Of a stretch of DNA of 19,488 nt, positions 1 to 6,072 are shown one piece after another. How positions within the stretch are numbered: position 1 is the first letter of the stretch; each line of letters opens with the position of its first letter. Source of the stretch: an uncultured Coriobacteriales bacterium (GTDB lineage: Bacteria > Actinomycetota > Coriobacteriia > Coriobacteriales > UMGS124); the NCBI GenBank assembly GCA_934662525.1, contig CAKUKJ010000010.1, positions 1-19,488 on the forward strand. Reading direction: 5' to 3'. The position numbers and the translations under genes are program-made. Under the pieces are notes generated by a model, which was not told the DNA's origin, did no database searches, and was given only the letters and a program-made list of their open reading frames with translations.

Positions 1-2
1 TC

Positions 3-263
3 TCGGTGGGCCGGACGGGCTGCTGCCGGGACAACGCCGTGGCCGAGGGCCTGTGGGCGAGCCTGAAGAAGGAGGCGTGCCACCGCAGGGCGTCCGAGAC
101 GCGCGAGGCGGCCAGGCTCGCCTGAATCGGCTGGATGGAGGGGTTCCGCAACAGGTCGCGCCCGCACTCGTCCATCGGCCACAGGCACCCCGCGGGCCTC
201 ATGGCCGAGTTCCAGGGGAGGATGGAGGCGATGCTCGAGAAGGAGAAATACCTGGCGGCGTAG
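3..263 (+). pseudogene. IS3-family OrfB transposase, C-terminal fragment with nonsense mutation
   Basis: Reading frame 3 gives the end of a DDE (rve-type) integrase. A CCRDNAVAE segment holds the third acidic catalytic residue, followed by WASLKKE and an RSRPHSSIGHRHPAGLMAEF tail typical of IS3-family OrfB proteins. An in-frame TGA lies at 123-125, where the related copy at 1583-2882 has a Cys codon (TGC). The fragment therefore cannot make a continuous product. The tail continues to the TAG at 261-263, which overlaps the terminal repeat. It is cut at the window's left edge, so the state of the rest is unknown. Confidence 0.8.
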
Positions 264-286
264 TGTCCGAAATCCCGATACACTTC
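263..286 (+). repeat. Right terminal inverted repeat of the left IS3-family fragment
   Basis: The 24 bases start gtgtccgaaat and end acacttc. They match the right repeat at 2859-2882 and the reverse complement of the left repeat at 1583-1606, with differences mainly in the middle. Confidence 0.7.
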
Positions 287-765
287 AGGGCACCGACGTC
301 ACCGAGTTCAAGCAGCCCTGGGGCAAGGCCTACCTGGCGCCGGTCTACGACTTCGCCAGCAAGGAGATAGTCGCTTGGCCCGTCAGCGAGTCGCCGAACA
401 TGGCGCAGCAGATGGGGCTGCTCGACATGCTGCTCGCCAAGGTGCCCGAGGGCGTCTCCCCCGTGCTGCACTCCGACATGGGCTGGCAGCACCGGCACGC
501 CTTCTGGTGCTCGCGGCTCAGGGAGGCGGGGATCGGGCAGAGCATGTCGCGCAAGGGCAGCTGCCTGGACAACGCCGCCACCGAGCAGGTCCTCGGGTAC
601 CTCAGGGACGGGTTCTTCAGCGGCGGGCAGTGGCCGGACTTCGCCAGCTTCAAGCGCGACCTCGAGGCCTACATCGTCCATTGGAACACGCGCAGGCACC
701 AGGTAAAGCTCAAGGGACTGGCCCCGGAGGAGTTCCGCAACCAGTCCCTTGCGGTATGGTCTTGA
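287..765 (+). pseudogene. IS3-family OrfB transposase, truncated at N-terminus
   Basis: The open frame reads GTDVTEFKQPWGKAYL at the junction and runs to a TGA at 763-765; the first ATG is at 400. It is the integrase catalytic core of an IS3-family transposase. The three acidic residues are visible: D in TDVTEF, D in HSDMGWQH, and E in DNAATEQVLG. The C-terminus (YIVHWNTRRHQVKLKGLAPEEFR) is the usual IS3/IS150 ending. The N-terminal part with the HTH_21-type region and the whole of OrfA are missing, so the element is not autonomous. The retained frame has no internal stop, so truncation may be fairly recent. Confidence 0.8.
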
Positions 766-797
766 CTTAGGCCGTCCAAGTTTTGGGATGCAGTTCA
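287..797 (+). mobile_element. Second IS3-family remnant (IS150-like), left part missing
   Basis: This holds the C-terminal half of an IS3-family OrfB gene plus a probable right terminus near 797. The reverse complement of the end starts TGAACTGCATCCC and continues to a cttggacggcc motif, the usual look of IS3-family ends that begin with TG. Its left part is absent because the neighbouring element's right repeat (263-286) sits directly against it. The exact right boundary is inferred by eye and has no partner repeat in the window. Confidence 0.6.
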
Positions 798-818
798 AAG
801 CTCGGGGCTTTTCTTTTG
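798..818 (+). terminator. Weak hairpin with T-rich tail downstream of IS remnant
   Basis: A short stem (aaagc pairing with gcttt around a small loop) is followed by tctttt. It lies between the rightward transposase remnant and the end of the leftward toxin-antitoxin operon. It could end rightward read-through. The stem is only about 5 bp, so this is a weak call. Confidence 0.3.
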
Positions 819-823
819 CCGTT

Positions 824-1102
824 CTATGATGCAGCCAGAATGTCGTTGGCAAGGATGCCGCGGACGTAGGCGCTTGTGGTCGTGCCGTGCTCTTTAGCCC
901 GCTTTGCCAAAGTGGCCTTCATGCCGACTGGAACCTTCACGTTGAGCGTCACGGTCTTTTCGGCCGACAGAGGGGGACGGCCCATGACGACCTCGCCGAC
1001 GGTGCGCTCGCCCTCGGGGAACTCTCCGCGCTCGTATGCGTCGCACCAGCTGCCAATCATCGCTTCCGTGATTTCCTGACCGTTTGCCGCTATGTAGCTC
1101 AT
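824..1102 (-). CDS. Ribbon-helix-helix antitoxin-like protein (second gene of a TA operon)
   Basis: The 92-residue product starts MSYIAANGQEITEAMIGSW. The ATG at 1102 is preceded by a good ribosome site (ggaaaggag, about 8 nt away), so I prefer it to longer in-frame starts. The C-terminal half (KTVTLNVKVPVGMKATLAKR, then a short turn and SAYVRGILANDI) has the strand-helix-helix pattern of RHH/CopG-type DNA-binding antitoxins. The acidic N-terminal half could be the toxin-binding part. Its start overlaps the stop of the upstream gene by 4 nt (ATGA), which implies translational coupling. In the family, such proteins neutralise the partner toxin and repress their own operon. The toxin-first order resembles brnT-brnA type systems. 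Function is inferred; no exact family is claimed. Confidence 0.7.
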   Translation of the reverse strand: MSYIAANGQEITEAMIGSWCDAYERGEFPEGERTVGEVVMGRPPLSAEKTVTLNVKVPVGMKATLAKRAKEHGTTTSAYVRGILANDILAAS

Positions 1103-1368
1103 CGCGCTCTCCTTTCCGTTCGGGCGATTTCCTTCGCGAACTTTGGCTGTACCGGTGACATGGCGTGGATGATGAGCCAGCCGAAAATCGTCTCGACCGC
1201 TATCAGCTCGACCGACCTGCCGTCGGGGAGCCAGCCGACACAGAGCCATCGCGGCGGCTCGTCATCGCTGGCACGCTGGATGCTCTTCACCACGTTTCCC
1301 CATGCGGACAGCACTTCGTCGCGCGTCAGGTGCTTCAGCGCGTTCGGGTGTATCTCCGGTGTCACCAT
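1099..1368 (-). CDS. Putative BrnT/DUF4258-like toxin (first gene of a TA operon)
   Basis: The 89-residue product starts MVTPEIHPNALKHLTRDEV at the ATG at 1368, with a gaaaggaaag ribosome site just upstream. A longer in-frame start exists at 1488, but it would run through the promoter. Visible features are an N-terminal H...LKHLT.DEVLSAW helix, a central strand pair (WLCVGWLPDGRSVELIAV) and a HAM...KFAKE ending. This layout recurs in small BECR-fold-like RNase toxins such as BrnT/DUF4258 relatives. The family link is from memory of the pattern, not from a search. The 4-nt overlap with the RHH gene and the promoter upstream support a type II toxin-antitoxin operon. RNase activity is inferred. 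Confidence 0.6.
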   Translation of the reverse strand: MVTPEIHPNALKHLTRDEVLSAWGNVVKSIQRASDDEPPRWLCVGWLPDGRSVELIAVETIFGWLIIHAMSPVQPKFAKEIARTERRAR

Positions 1369-1392
1369 TGCTTTCCTTTCTCGTAACACGAA

Positions 1393-1421
1393 AGTATAGG
1401 CATATATGAGTGCTCCGTCAA
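1393..1421 (-). promoter_or_regulatory. Promoter of the toxin-antitoxin operon
   Basis: On the minus strand, a TTGACG -35 box (1416-1421) and a TATACT -10 box (1393-1398) are separated by exactly 17 nt. The expected transcription start is near 1386, about 18 nt before the toxin ATG. This is the best sigma-70-type promoter in the window. Confidence 0.8.
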
Positions 1422-1432
1422 ATTCACCCTTT

Positions 1433-1455
1433 CTATGGGTTAAATCGACCCATAG
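1433..1455. promoter_or_regulatory. Palindromic candidate operator 1 of the TA operon
   Basis: The arms ctatgggt and acccatag are perfect inverted repeats around a 7-nt centre. The site lies upstream of the -35 box and shares the tgggt...accca core with the site at 1471-1487. It is a likely binding site for the RHH antitoxin or toxin-antitoxin complex. Confidence 0.6.
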
Positions 1456-1470
1456 GAAACGGCATACGTA

Positions 1471-1487
1471 TGGGTCGAATCGACCCA
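1471..1487. promoter_or_regulatory. Palindromic candidate operator 2 of the TA operon
   Basis: tgggtcg and cgaccca are perfect inverted repeats around aat. The centre is about 35 bp from the centre of operator 1, close to three or four helical turns. A further 10-bp palindrome, catacgtatg (1463-1472), overlaps its left edge. Confidence 0.6.
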
Positions 1488-1582
1488 CCTACGGATCGCG
1501 TCGGAAATGTTGGAGTAAGCGTCCATTCAGCTTGGCCCCGAGATGAGGGGCGGCCTTCGCCCTGGAATCTGGAATCGCGACC

Positions 1583-1606
1583 GGAGCGTATCGTTATTTC
1601 GGACAC
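1583..1606 (+). repeat. Left terminal inverted repeat of the 1.3-kb IS3-family element
   Basis: The sequence begins ggagcgtatc and ends tttcggacac. It pairs with 2859-2882, with mismatches only in the central part. Confidence 0.8.
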
Positions 1607-1654
1607 CTTAACGGGAGGTAAAATCGAGGCACCGCCTCACGGAAGGAGGCCGGG

Positions 1655-2019
1655 ATGGCAATCGACCGCAAGCACGGTCGCCCTGCCCCGAGCAGCACCG
1701 CAAGGACACGGCCGGCTTCGTCCTTGGGAGCGGCAGGACCATCGGGCGGTGCGCGGCCGACCTGGGCGTCAACGGGAGGACGCTCGGCGGCTGGGTCGCC
1801 GACCGCAAGCGCGAGCTGGGCGTCGAGGGGACGGCGAGGCTGAAGCCGGCCGAGGCGAAGGCCGACCCCGAGCTCGCGGCCGCGCGGCGCCGCATCAATG
1901 AGCTCGAGATGGAGAGCGATTTCTTAAGGAGGGCGGCCGCCTGCTTCGCCAAGGGGCCGGCGCAGGCGACCGGTACGGGCTCATGTGGGAGCAGCGGGGC
2001 CGCCACCCCGTCTCGATGA
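1655..2019 (+). pseudogene. IS3-family OrfA (HTH) with frameshift
   Basis: The ATG at 1655 follows a ggaaggagg ribosome site and begins MAIDRKHGRPAP. The true OrfA frame then continues one base off as EQHRKDTAGFVLGSGRTIGR, then CAADLGVNGRTLGGWVADRK, the helix-turn-helix of IS3-family OrfA. A later INELEMESDFLRRAA segment looks like the leucine-zipper end. One base appears to be missing in the C-rich stretch around 1681-1690, so the ATG frame ends early with a nonsense product. The restored frame stops at TGA 2017-2019 and overlaps orfB in the -1 frame, as expected for this family. Confidence 0.7.
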
Positions 2020-2859
2020 TGGCGCGGCTGCTGGGCGTCTCCCGGTCGGGCTGTTACGCCTGGCTCGACGCGGGCGGCCACACCGGCCCGCTCGCGGGCC
2101 TCAAGGAGGTCGTCGAGGCCCCGCGGGAGGGCGGCGCGTTCGGCTGGCACCGCGTGAAGGCCGGGCTACCGCCCGAGTGGTCCGACGCCAGCGGCTGCTC
2201 GATCCTGAAGAACATGCGCGAGCTGGGGATCCGCGGCTTCCGGCCCCGCCCGGCCAAGAGGGCGACCGTGCCCGACCTGGGCGCCCCCGCCCGGCTCGGC
2301 CTGGCACGCAGGCGCTTCCGGCCGCCCGTGCCCACCGCCGTTCTGTGCGGCGGCATAGCCTACCTGCGCACCGGCGAGGGGTGGCTGTACCTGGCCTCGG
2401 TGGTCGACCTGTCAACGCGCATGGTGGTGGGCTGGCCCTTCTCGGCGCGCATGACCGCCGACATCTGCGTGTCGGCCCCGGAGATGGCCGGGCGGCGCGG
2501 CCACGTCGCCCGGCAACGCCATATTCCACTCGGACCGGGGGAGCCAGTACACCAGCGCGCAACTCGCGGGGTGGGCCGCCGCCAACGACGTGCGGCTCTC
2601 CGTGGGCCGGACCGGCTGCTGCCGCGACAACGCGGTGGCGGAGTCGCTCTGGGCCAGCCTCAAGAAGGAGACGTGCCACCGCAGGACGTTCGAGACGCGC
2701 GAGGAGGCCAAGACGGCCTGCATCGACCGGGTCGAGCGGTCCTGCAACCGCTCGCGCCCGCACTCGGCGATAGGCTACAGGCACCCCGCCGACCTGATGG
2801 CCGAGTTCCAGGACAGGATGGAGGCGATGTTCAAGAGAGAGGATTGCCTGGCGGCGTAG
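1983..2859 (+). pseudogene. IS3-family OrfB transposase with frameshift and lost catalytic Asp
   Basis: The frame from 1983 encodes the N-terminal region (HPVSMMARLLGVSRSGCYAW, the HTH_21-type segment) and the first part of the integrase core. An extra C in the ccc run near 2508-2512 throws the rest into another frame. That frame resumes as NAIFHSDRGSQYTSAQLAGW and runs through CCRDNAVAESLW and RSRPHSAIGYRHPADLMAEF to the TAG at 2857-2859. The second Asp and the Glu of the DDE triad survive in that frame. The first triad position reads GGIAYLRT where the family has a (T/D)DITYLRT-type motif, so Asp is replaced by Gly. The gene is inactive on two counts. Confidence 0.8.
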
Positions 2860-2882
2860 TGTCCGAAATCTTGACACACTCC
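2859..2882 (+). repeat. Right terminal inverted repeat of the 1.3-kb IS3-family element
   Basis: The sequence begins gtgtccgaaat and ends acacactcc. It is the partner of 1583-1606 and overlaps the OrfB stop codon by one base. Confidence 0.8.
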
Positions 2883-2986
2883 AAAATTCCCGAGAGGCCG
2901 GACAAGGCCGGGCGACTGGAAGGCGACATGGTCGTGGATCCGGGGCGGTAGTGGCAACTGCCCGTTTTCGCCGTACATGCAAGGCG

Positions 2987-3592
2987 CTATCTCCAGTGCT
3001 CACTATTGAGTTTTGCGACTGCAATGTCTGCGGCAAACGTCTCCAAATAGTTGGTTAGACGTTGCCCAATGACGGTTTTGATAAAAACATTCGCTATCAA
3101 CCAAGCGCTGATGGCACCAAGCGCGATGAAAATCACGAATGTTGCAAGAAAGGGGACAAAGGCCCCTCCAAGTGTCTCGGTGAATAAGTTGGAGATGCAA
3201 CCAAATGCAAACTCGACGCAAAGAGCGAGAGCTGTCATTATGGCAGCTGCAATAGCTGCGATTCCCTGCTTGCGGGCCTTAAGCTTTGCCTTTGTTTGCA
3301 TATCAAGTTGTTCGAGTAGCGCAGAGAGATTCTGGCCTGTCATGATAGAGAGACTTTCCAGTTGTCTGATTATTCCTTTTGCCCGTAATGACTGTTGCTT
3401 GATAATCGGGATTGCCCAATGAGCGTCGAAGGCGCGAAACTTTTTGAATGTATTGAGGAGAAGGGCAATAAATAGCACGAGGAACATGATGGCGATAAAA
3501 CCAGCCAAGACCTTTATATAACCATTTTGCGACGTCAAGAGATTAACGAATGCCATGGCTGCTACGAGAAAAGCGGCCGCCGTTGCATACAA
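2987..3592 (-). CDS. Hypothetical four-helix membrane protein
   Basis: No family is recognised. From the TTG at 3592 the product has 201 residues. It has two hydrophobic segments near the N-terminus (about residues 2-20 and 26-49), a long polar helical middle rich in Lys/Gln/Leu (about 60-108), and two more hydrophobic segments (about 109-128 and 140-168). This suggests an inner-membrane protein with a coiled-coil-like cytoplasmic loop between helix pairs. No ribosome site precedes the TTG or the first internal ATG (MAFVNLL), so the start is uncertain. The open frame extends nine codons further up as HDHHAKFVS to a TAA, so the N-terminus may be truncated. Base composition is clearly more AT-rich than the right half of the window, a sign of transfer. 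It is close behind the ORF remnant at 3620-3838. Confidence 0.6.
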   Translation of the reverse strand: MYATAAAFLVAAMAFVNLLTSQNGYIKVLAGFIAIMFLVLFIALLLNTFKKFRAFDAHWAIPIIKQQSLRAKGIIRQLESLSIMTGQNLSALLEQLDMQTKAKLKARKQGIAAIAAAIMTALALCVEFAFGCISNLFTETLGGAFVPFLATFVIFIALGAISAWLIANVFIKTVIGQRLTNYLETFAADIAVAKLNSEHWR

Positions 3593-3619
3593 AGAGACAA
3601 ACTTGGCATGATGATCATG

Positions 3620-3838
3620 TTACAGCATGCTCAGTTCGTTTTCGTCGACTATGCGATAGTTCGTTCTCCATTGGTTGAATAGAAGTTCGAGCAGGTAGTT
3701 CAGAATTAGTCCTTCCGTGTCATGAGATTGCGTCGGAGATGTGGGTTTGCATATCAAAAGAGCTGAATCCCAGACGCGTTTCCTGTAGCCCGTAGGAGCA
3801 TCGAGTAGCTGCCAGAGCCTCCTACTTCGCTTCCTCGA
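3620..3838 (-). pseudogene. Start-less coding-like ORF, probable C-terminal gene remnant
   Basis: A 72-codon minus-strand frame is open between a TGA (3839-3841) and a TAA (3620-3622). It reads, among other things, LWQLLDAPTGYRKRVWDSAL and, near the end, LILNYLLELLFNQWRTNYRI then VDENELSML. The composition looks like real protein, not a shadow frame. The only ATG is the next-to-last codon, and the upstream end overlaps the 3' end of the AAA-ATPase gene (stop at 3822). The best reading is a truncated gene whose 5' part was lost when the flanking gene arrived. A non-ATG start (for example TTG in LLICK) cannot be excluded. No function is proposed. Confidence 0.35.
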
Positions 3839-5408
3839 TCAGCCATTCGTCAATCGTCTGCTCTTGAGCGGAGAAGTTCACGCCGACCTTGAAGAGCCTG
3901 CGGCCGTCGGCAGAGAACGGCACCAGATAGCCCTTCTCGTCAATCTGATTGAGTGCAACCTGGGCGGATTTGTCGTACTTGAACTCCATGACATAGACGG
4001 TGTCATCGTATGCAATCACGGCATCCACTCGTCCGGTTGCCGTTTTGAACTCCGTCTTGATCTGTATGCCGAGCAGGTCGAAGATGAGGAAGAACTTGGT
4101 CTGGAAACCCCGTTCGTCACGACTGCCCAGGTGGTAGGGGATGCTTGAGAGGTAAGACCTCATGGCCTCCAATGCCGAGGACATATTGCCCGCACGGATG
4201 TCGTCGGCGAAACGGTCGAGAAAGCCGTAGTGCGTCTCAAGCGCCTCGGGAGCGGCATGCTGTACGAGGCTTTCGGACAAGCCGCGGCTCACCTCCTCGT
4301 TGGGAATGCCCAACACGTAGGCATCGCGCATCTCGTCATAGCGCTTGATGGTAAGATAACCTCCCTGATAGAGCATGGGAAGCGGTGTCGCCATGCGCTC
4401 TGTGGGGGTATCAAACGACGTTACGCGTGCTGTGCAGTTCTCCAGTCCCGCAATATCCCAACCGTGTTTTTGCAGAAGTTCGATAAGAAACGTCGGGGTA
4501 CCCGACTCAAACCAATACGAGCCGAAGCGTCCCTCCGACAAAGAGCATAGCAGGCTGAACGGGTTGTAGATGTCAGGGGAATCATCGGCAAAATGATACC
4601 CGTCGTAAAAGCTCTTCAGCCGCGATGCCGCCGCCTCGTGCGTCATGCCCCTGCGCTCGGCAAGGGATTCGATGCCGGCGGACATCTGCGTTGCCAGCTC
4701 TTCCTCCGTGATGCCGCAGATGGCGGCGTATGCGGGCAGCATGCTGATGTTGCGCAGGTTGTTGAGCTCGCTGAAAATGGAGAGCTGCGAGAACTTGGTG
4801 ATGCCCGTGAGGAAGACGAATCTCAGCTGGGCGTCGCACGCCTTGATGGGGGCATAGAACTCACGCATCACCTCGTGGAACTTTGCAAGCTGGGTGGAAT
4901 CATCCACCACATTGAGAAGCGGGGCGTCGTATTCGTCGATGAGGAGGACGACCGGCTTGCCCGACTGCGCATGTGCGGCCTGGATGATTGAGTTGAAGCG
5001 GGTGCCCGGCGTATTTGCCTCGGGGTTGCGTCCATATACCTTCTCCTGCTCTGTGAGAAGGTAGTCAAGCAGATGCTCAAGCATATCCACATCTCTGGTC
5101 TTCACCGTCGACAGGTCGAACCGAATTACCGAGAAGGGCTCCCATTCTGTCTCAAGGCCGTCGATCGCCAACCCCTCGAAAAGCTCCTTGCGACCCTCGA
5201 AGTACGCCTGCAGGGTCGAGACCAGCAACGACTTGCCAAAGCGCCTCGGACGGCTCAAGAAGAAGAACTTCCCATCCTCATGGACCAGCTTGTAGATGGG
5301 GTCGGTCTTGTCGATATAGACACTGTAGTCACGACGAATTTCCGAGAACGTCTGTATGCCGATCGGATACATCTTGCGTCGAGTGCCGCTCGGGCTGCCG
5401 GCCATCAT
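3822..5408 (-). CDS. AAA-ATPase-like / PD-(D/E)XK nuclease-superfamily protein (DUF1703 type)
   Basis: The 528-residue product has the two-domain layout of the AAA-ATPase-like (PF09820) plus PDDEXK_9/DUF1703 (PF08011) family. The N-terminal signature YPIGIQTFSEIRRDYSVYID is followed by a Walker A variant SRPRRFGKS (residues 52-60) and a Walker B VVLLIDEYDAPL (about 153-164). The C-terminal nuclease-like motif has D462 in GRVDAVIAY and E475-x-K477 in VMEFKYD. The ATG at 5408 has an aggtgg ribosome site a few bases upstream; a second ATG follows at once, and MYPIGIQ at 5372 is a less likely start. The length is normal for the family. These proteins are abundant, often multicopy, in gut anaerobes and lie in accessory DNA; their cellular role is not established. 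The conserved catalytic residues suggest a functional nucleotide-dependent nuclease. Confidence 0.9.
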   Translation of the reverse strand: MMAGSPSGTRRKMYPIGIQTFSEIRRDYSVYIDKTDPIYKLVHEDGKFFFLSRPRRFGKSLLVSTLQAYFEGRKELFEGLAIDGLETEWEPFSVIRFDLSTVKTRDVDMLEHLLDYLLTEQEKVYGRNPEANTPGTRFNSIIQAAHAQSGKPVVLLIDEYDAPLLNVVDDSTQLAKFHEVMREFYAPIKACDAQLRFVFLTGITKFSQLSIFSELNNLRNISMLPAYAAICGITEEELATQMSAGIESLAERRGMTHEAAASRLKSFYDGYHFADDSPDIYNPFSLLCSLSEGRFGSYWFESGTPTFLIELLQKHGWDIAGLENCTARVTSFDTPTERMATPLPMLYQGGYLTIKRYDEMRDAYVLGIPNEEVSRGLSESLVQHAAPEALETHYGFLDRFADDIRAGNMSSALEAMRSYLSSIPYHLGSRDERGFQTKFFLIFDLLGIQIKTEFKTATGRVDAVIAYDDTVYVMEFKYDKSAQVALNQIDEKGYLVPFSADGRRLFKVGVNFSAQEQTIDEWLIEEAK

Positions 5409-5442
5409 CTACCACCTCAATCCGGCCGCTTTGTTTCACGTA

Positions 5443-5470
5443 AGTGTACCATGCCATTTCCCGGTGTCTT
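5443..5470 (-). promoter_or_regulatory. Possible promoter of the AAA-ATPase/nuclease gene
   Basis: On the minus strand, AAGACA (5465-5470) and TACACT (5443-5448) are 16 nt apart, upstream of the ATG at 5408. The -35 box matches consensus at only four of six positions. Confidence 0.35.
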
Positions 5471-5580
5471 AGCAGCGCTGGCTGATTCCATTTGGCGTGT
5501 CCCTTTTGTCGCTCGAGCGTGCACTTGGTCCTCGCATGTTAAAGTTTGGCATGCTGAAAGTGGCGTTTTGAGAGGCAGAC

Positions 5581-6033
5581 ATGCTGAGCATCTGTTTTGG
5601 TGATATGCCAGGGGCGGTATACAACACGTCGGTGTTTTTCAAGAACACCTATCTCGACAGCTGGTTTGAGGACGAGTTCGCCCGCCGCATGATCAAGAGC
5701 ATCGACGGCGCGGTTGTCCTGGGTGACGGGCTTATCCAGAGCCGTGTGCTCGGCAAGATTGCGCCCACCCAGCTCTCGGGCGGCGTCAAGACGCTCCTGC
5801 TCATCTACAACATGCCCGACCGGGTGTTCAACGCCTCGACGTGCGGTGACAACTGTGCCTGGTGGATTCTCAAGATGGCAAAGGACCGGGATATCACCAT
5901 CAACCTTCATCATCTGATGGACTTCGGCAACGGAAAGTTCACCATCCGTGTGCTCAACTCGGGTGCGGTCGTGCATGACATGCTCAACTTGCTTTACGAG
6001 GCGGAGCCTGCCCTGCGAGGCGATGCGTCGTGA
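5581..6033 (+). CDS. DUF4869 domain protein
   Basis: The 150-residue product spans essentially one domain. Its opening (MLSICFGDMPGAVYNTSVFF) and the core motifs VVLGDGLI, TQLSGGVKTLLL, FNASTCGDNCAWW and INLHHLMDFG match my memory of DUF4869, a small family of unknown function in gut Firmicutes and Coriobacteria. The ATG is preceded by gagagg at a good distance. No membrane segment or signal peptide is seen. The conserved NASTCGDNC segment with two Cys could be a metal or redox site, but this is speculative. Its stop overlaps the GTG start of the next gene by 4 nt, so the two proteins are probably made together and act in one process. The family assignment is by pattern recognition, not by search. 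Confidence 0.75.
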   Translation: MLSICFGDMPGAVYNTSVFFKNTYLDSWFEDEFARRMIKSIDGAVVLGDGLIQSRVLGKIAPTQLSGGVKTLLLIYNMPDRVFNASTCGDNCAWWILKMAKDRDITINLHHLMDFGNGKFTIRVLNSGAVVHDMLNLLYEAEPALRGDAS

Positions 6034-6072
6034 GAGGTGCATACGATATCCAAGTCGGAGCGGCGCGCGTGC
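6001..6072 (+). repeat. Direct repeat copy A, DUF4869/NTPase gene junction
   Basis: This segment holds the last ten DUF4869 codons (AEPALRGDAS) and the first codons of the NTPase gene. A close copy lies at 7049-7120, just after the NTPase gene, so the gene is bracketed by direct repeats. Confidence 0.85.
6023..6042 (+). promoter_or_regulatory. Possible mRNA hairpin with the NTPase start codon in its loop
   Basis: ATGCGTC (6023-6029) can pair with GGTGCAT (6036-6042) using two wobble pairs in RNA, with loop GTGAGA containing the GTG start. The second repeat copy forms the same stem with Watson-Crick pairs only. It could modulate translational coupling. The stem is short, so chance remains possible. 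Confidence 0.35.

Larger units (their letters stand above)
1..286 (+). mobile_element. Right-end fragment of an IS3-family insertion sequence
   Basis: This is the 3' end of an IS3-family element that begins outside the window. It carries the last part of an OrfB transposase and ends with a terminal inverted repeat at 263-286. That repeat begins gtgtccgaaat, like the repeat of the complete element at 2859-2882. The two copies share the same 3' coding layout but differ at many positions, so they are relatives and not a recent duplication. The boundary at 286/287 abuts the interior of another transposase gene, which suggests this element inserted into it. Confidence 0.8.
1583..2882 (+). mobile_element. 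Complete-length but inactive IS3-family element (1300 bp)
   Basis: The element is bounded by 24-bp imperfect terminal inverted repeats (1583-1606 and 2859-2882), both with the inner motif atttcggacac or its complement. It contains the two-frame orfA/orfB arrangement of the IS3 family. Both genes carry a frameshift and the OrfB catalytic core has lost its first Asp, so the element cannot move by itself. The 3-bp flanks (acc on the left, aaa on the right) do not match, so no target-site duplication is visible. It lies in the same orientation as the related fragment at 1-286. Confidence 0.85.

Noticed and set aside
199..852. Long minus-strand ORF of 217 codons over the IS remnants
   Set aside because: It lies opposite two recognisable transposase fragments and its protein is Pro/Leu/Arg-rich with no motif; a GC-driven shadow frame.
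1488..1582. Segment between candidate operator 2 and the IS left end
   Set aside because: No ORF, repeat partner or promoter pair could be supported.
2883..2986. Short segment after the IS, with a frame reading IPERPDKAGRLEGDMVV
   Set aside because: It faintly recalls an IS30-type transposase (ERP...GR.EGD), but only about 20 codons are open and no ends are visible; too little to call.
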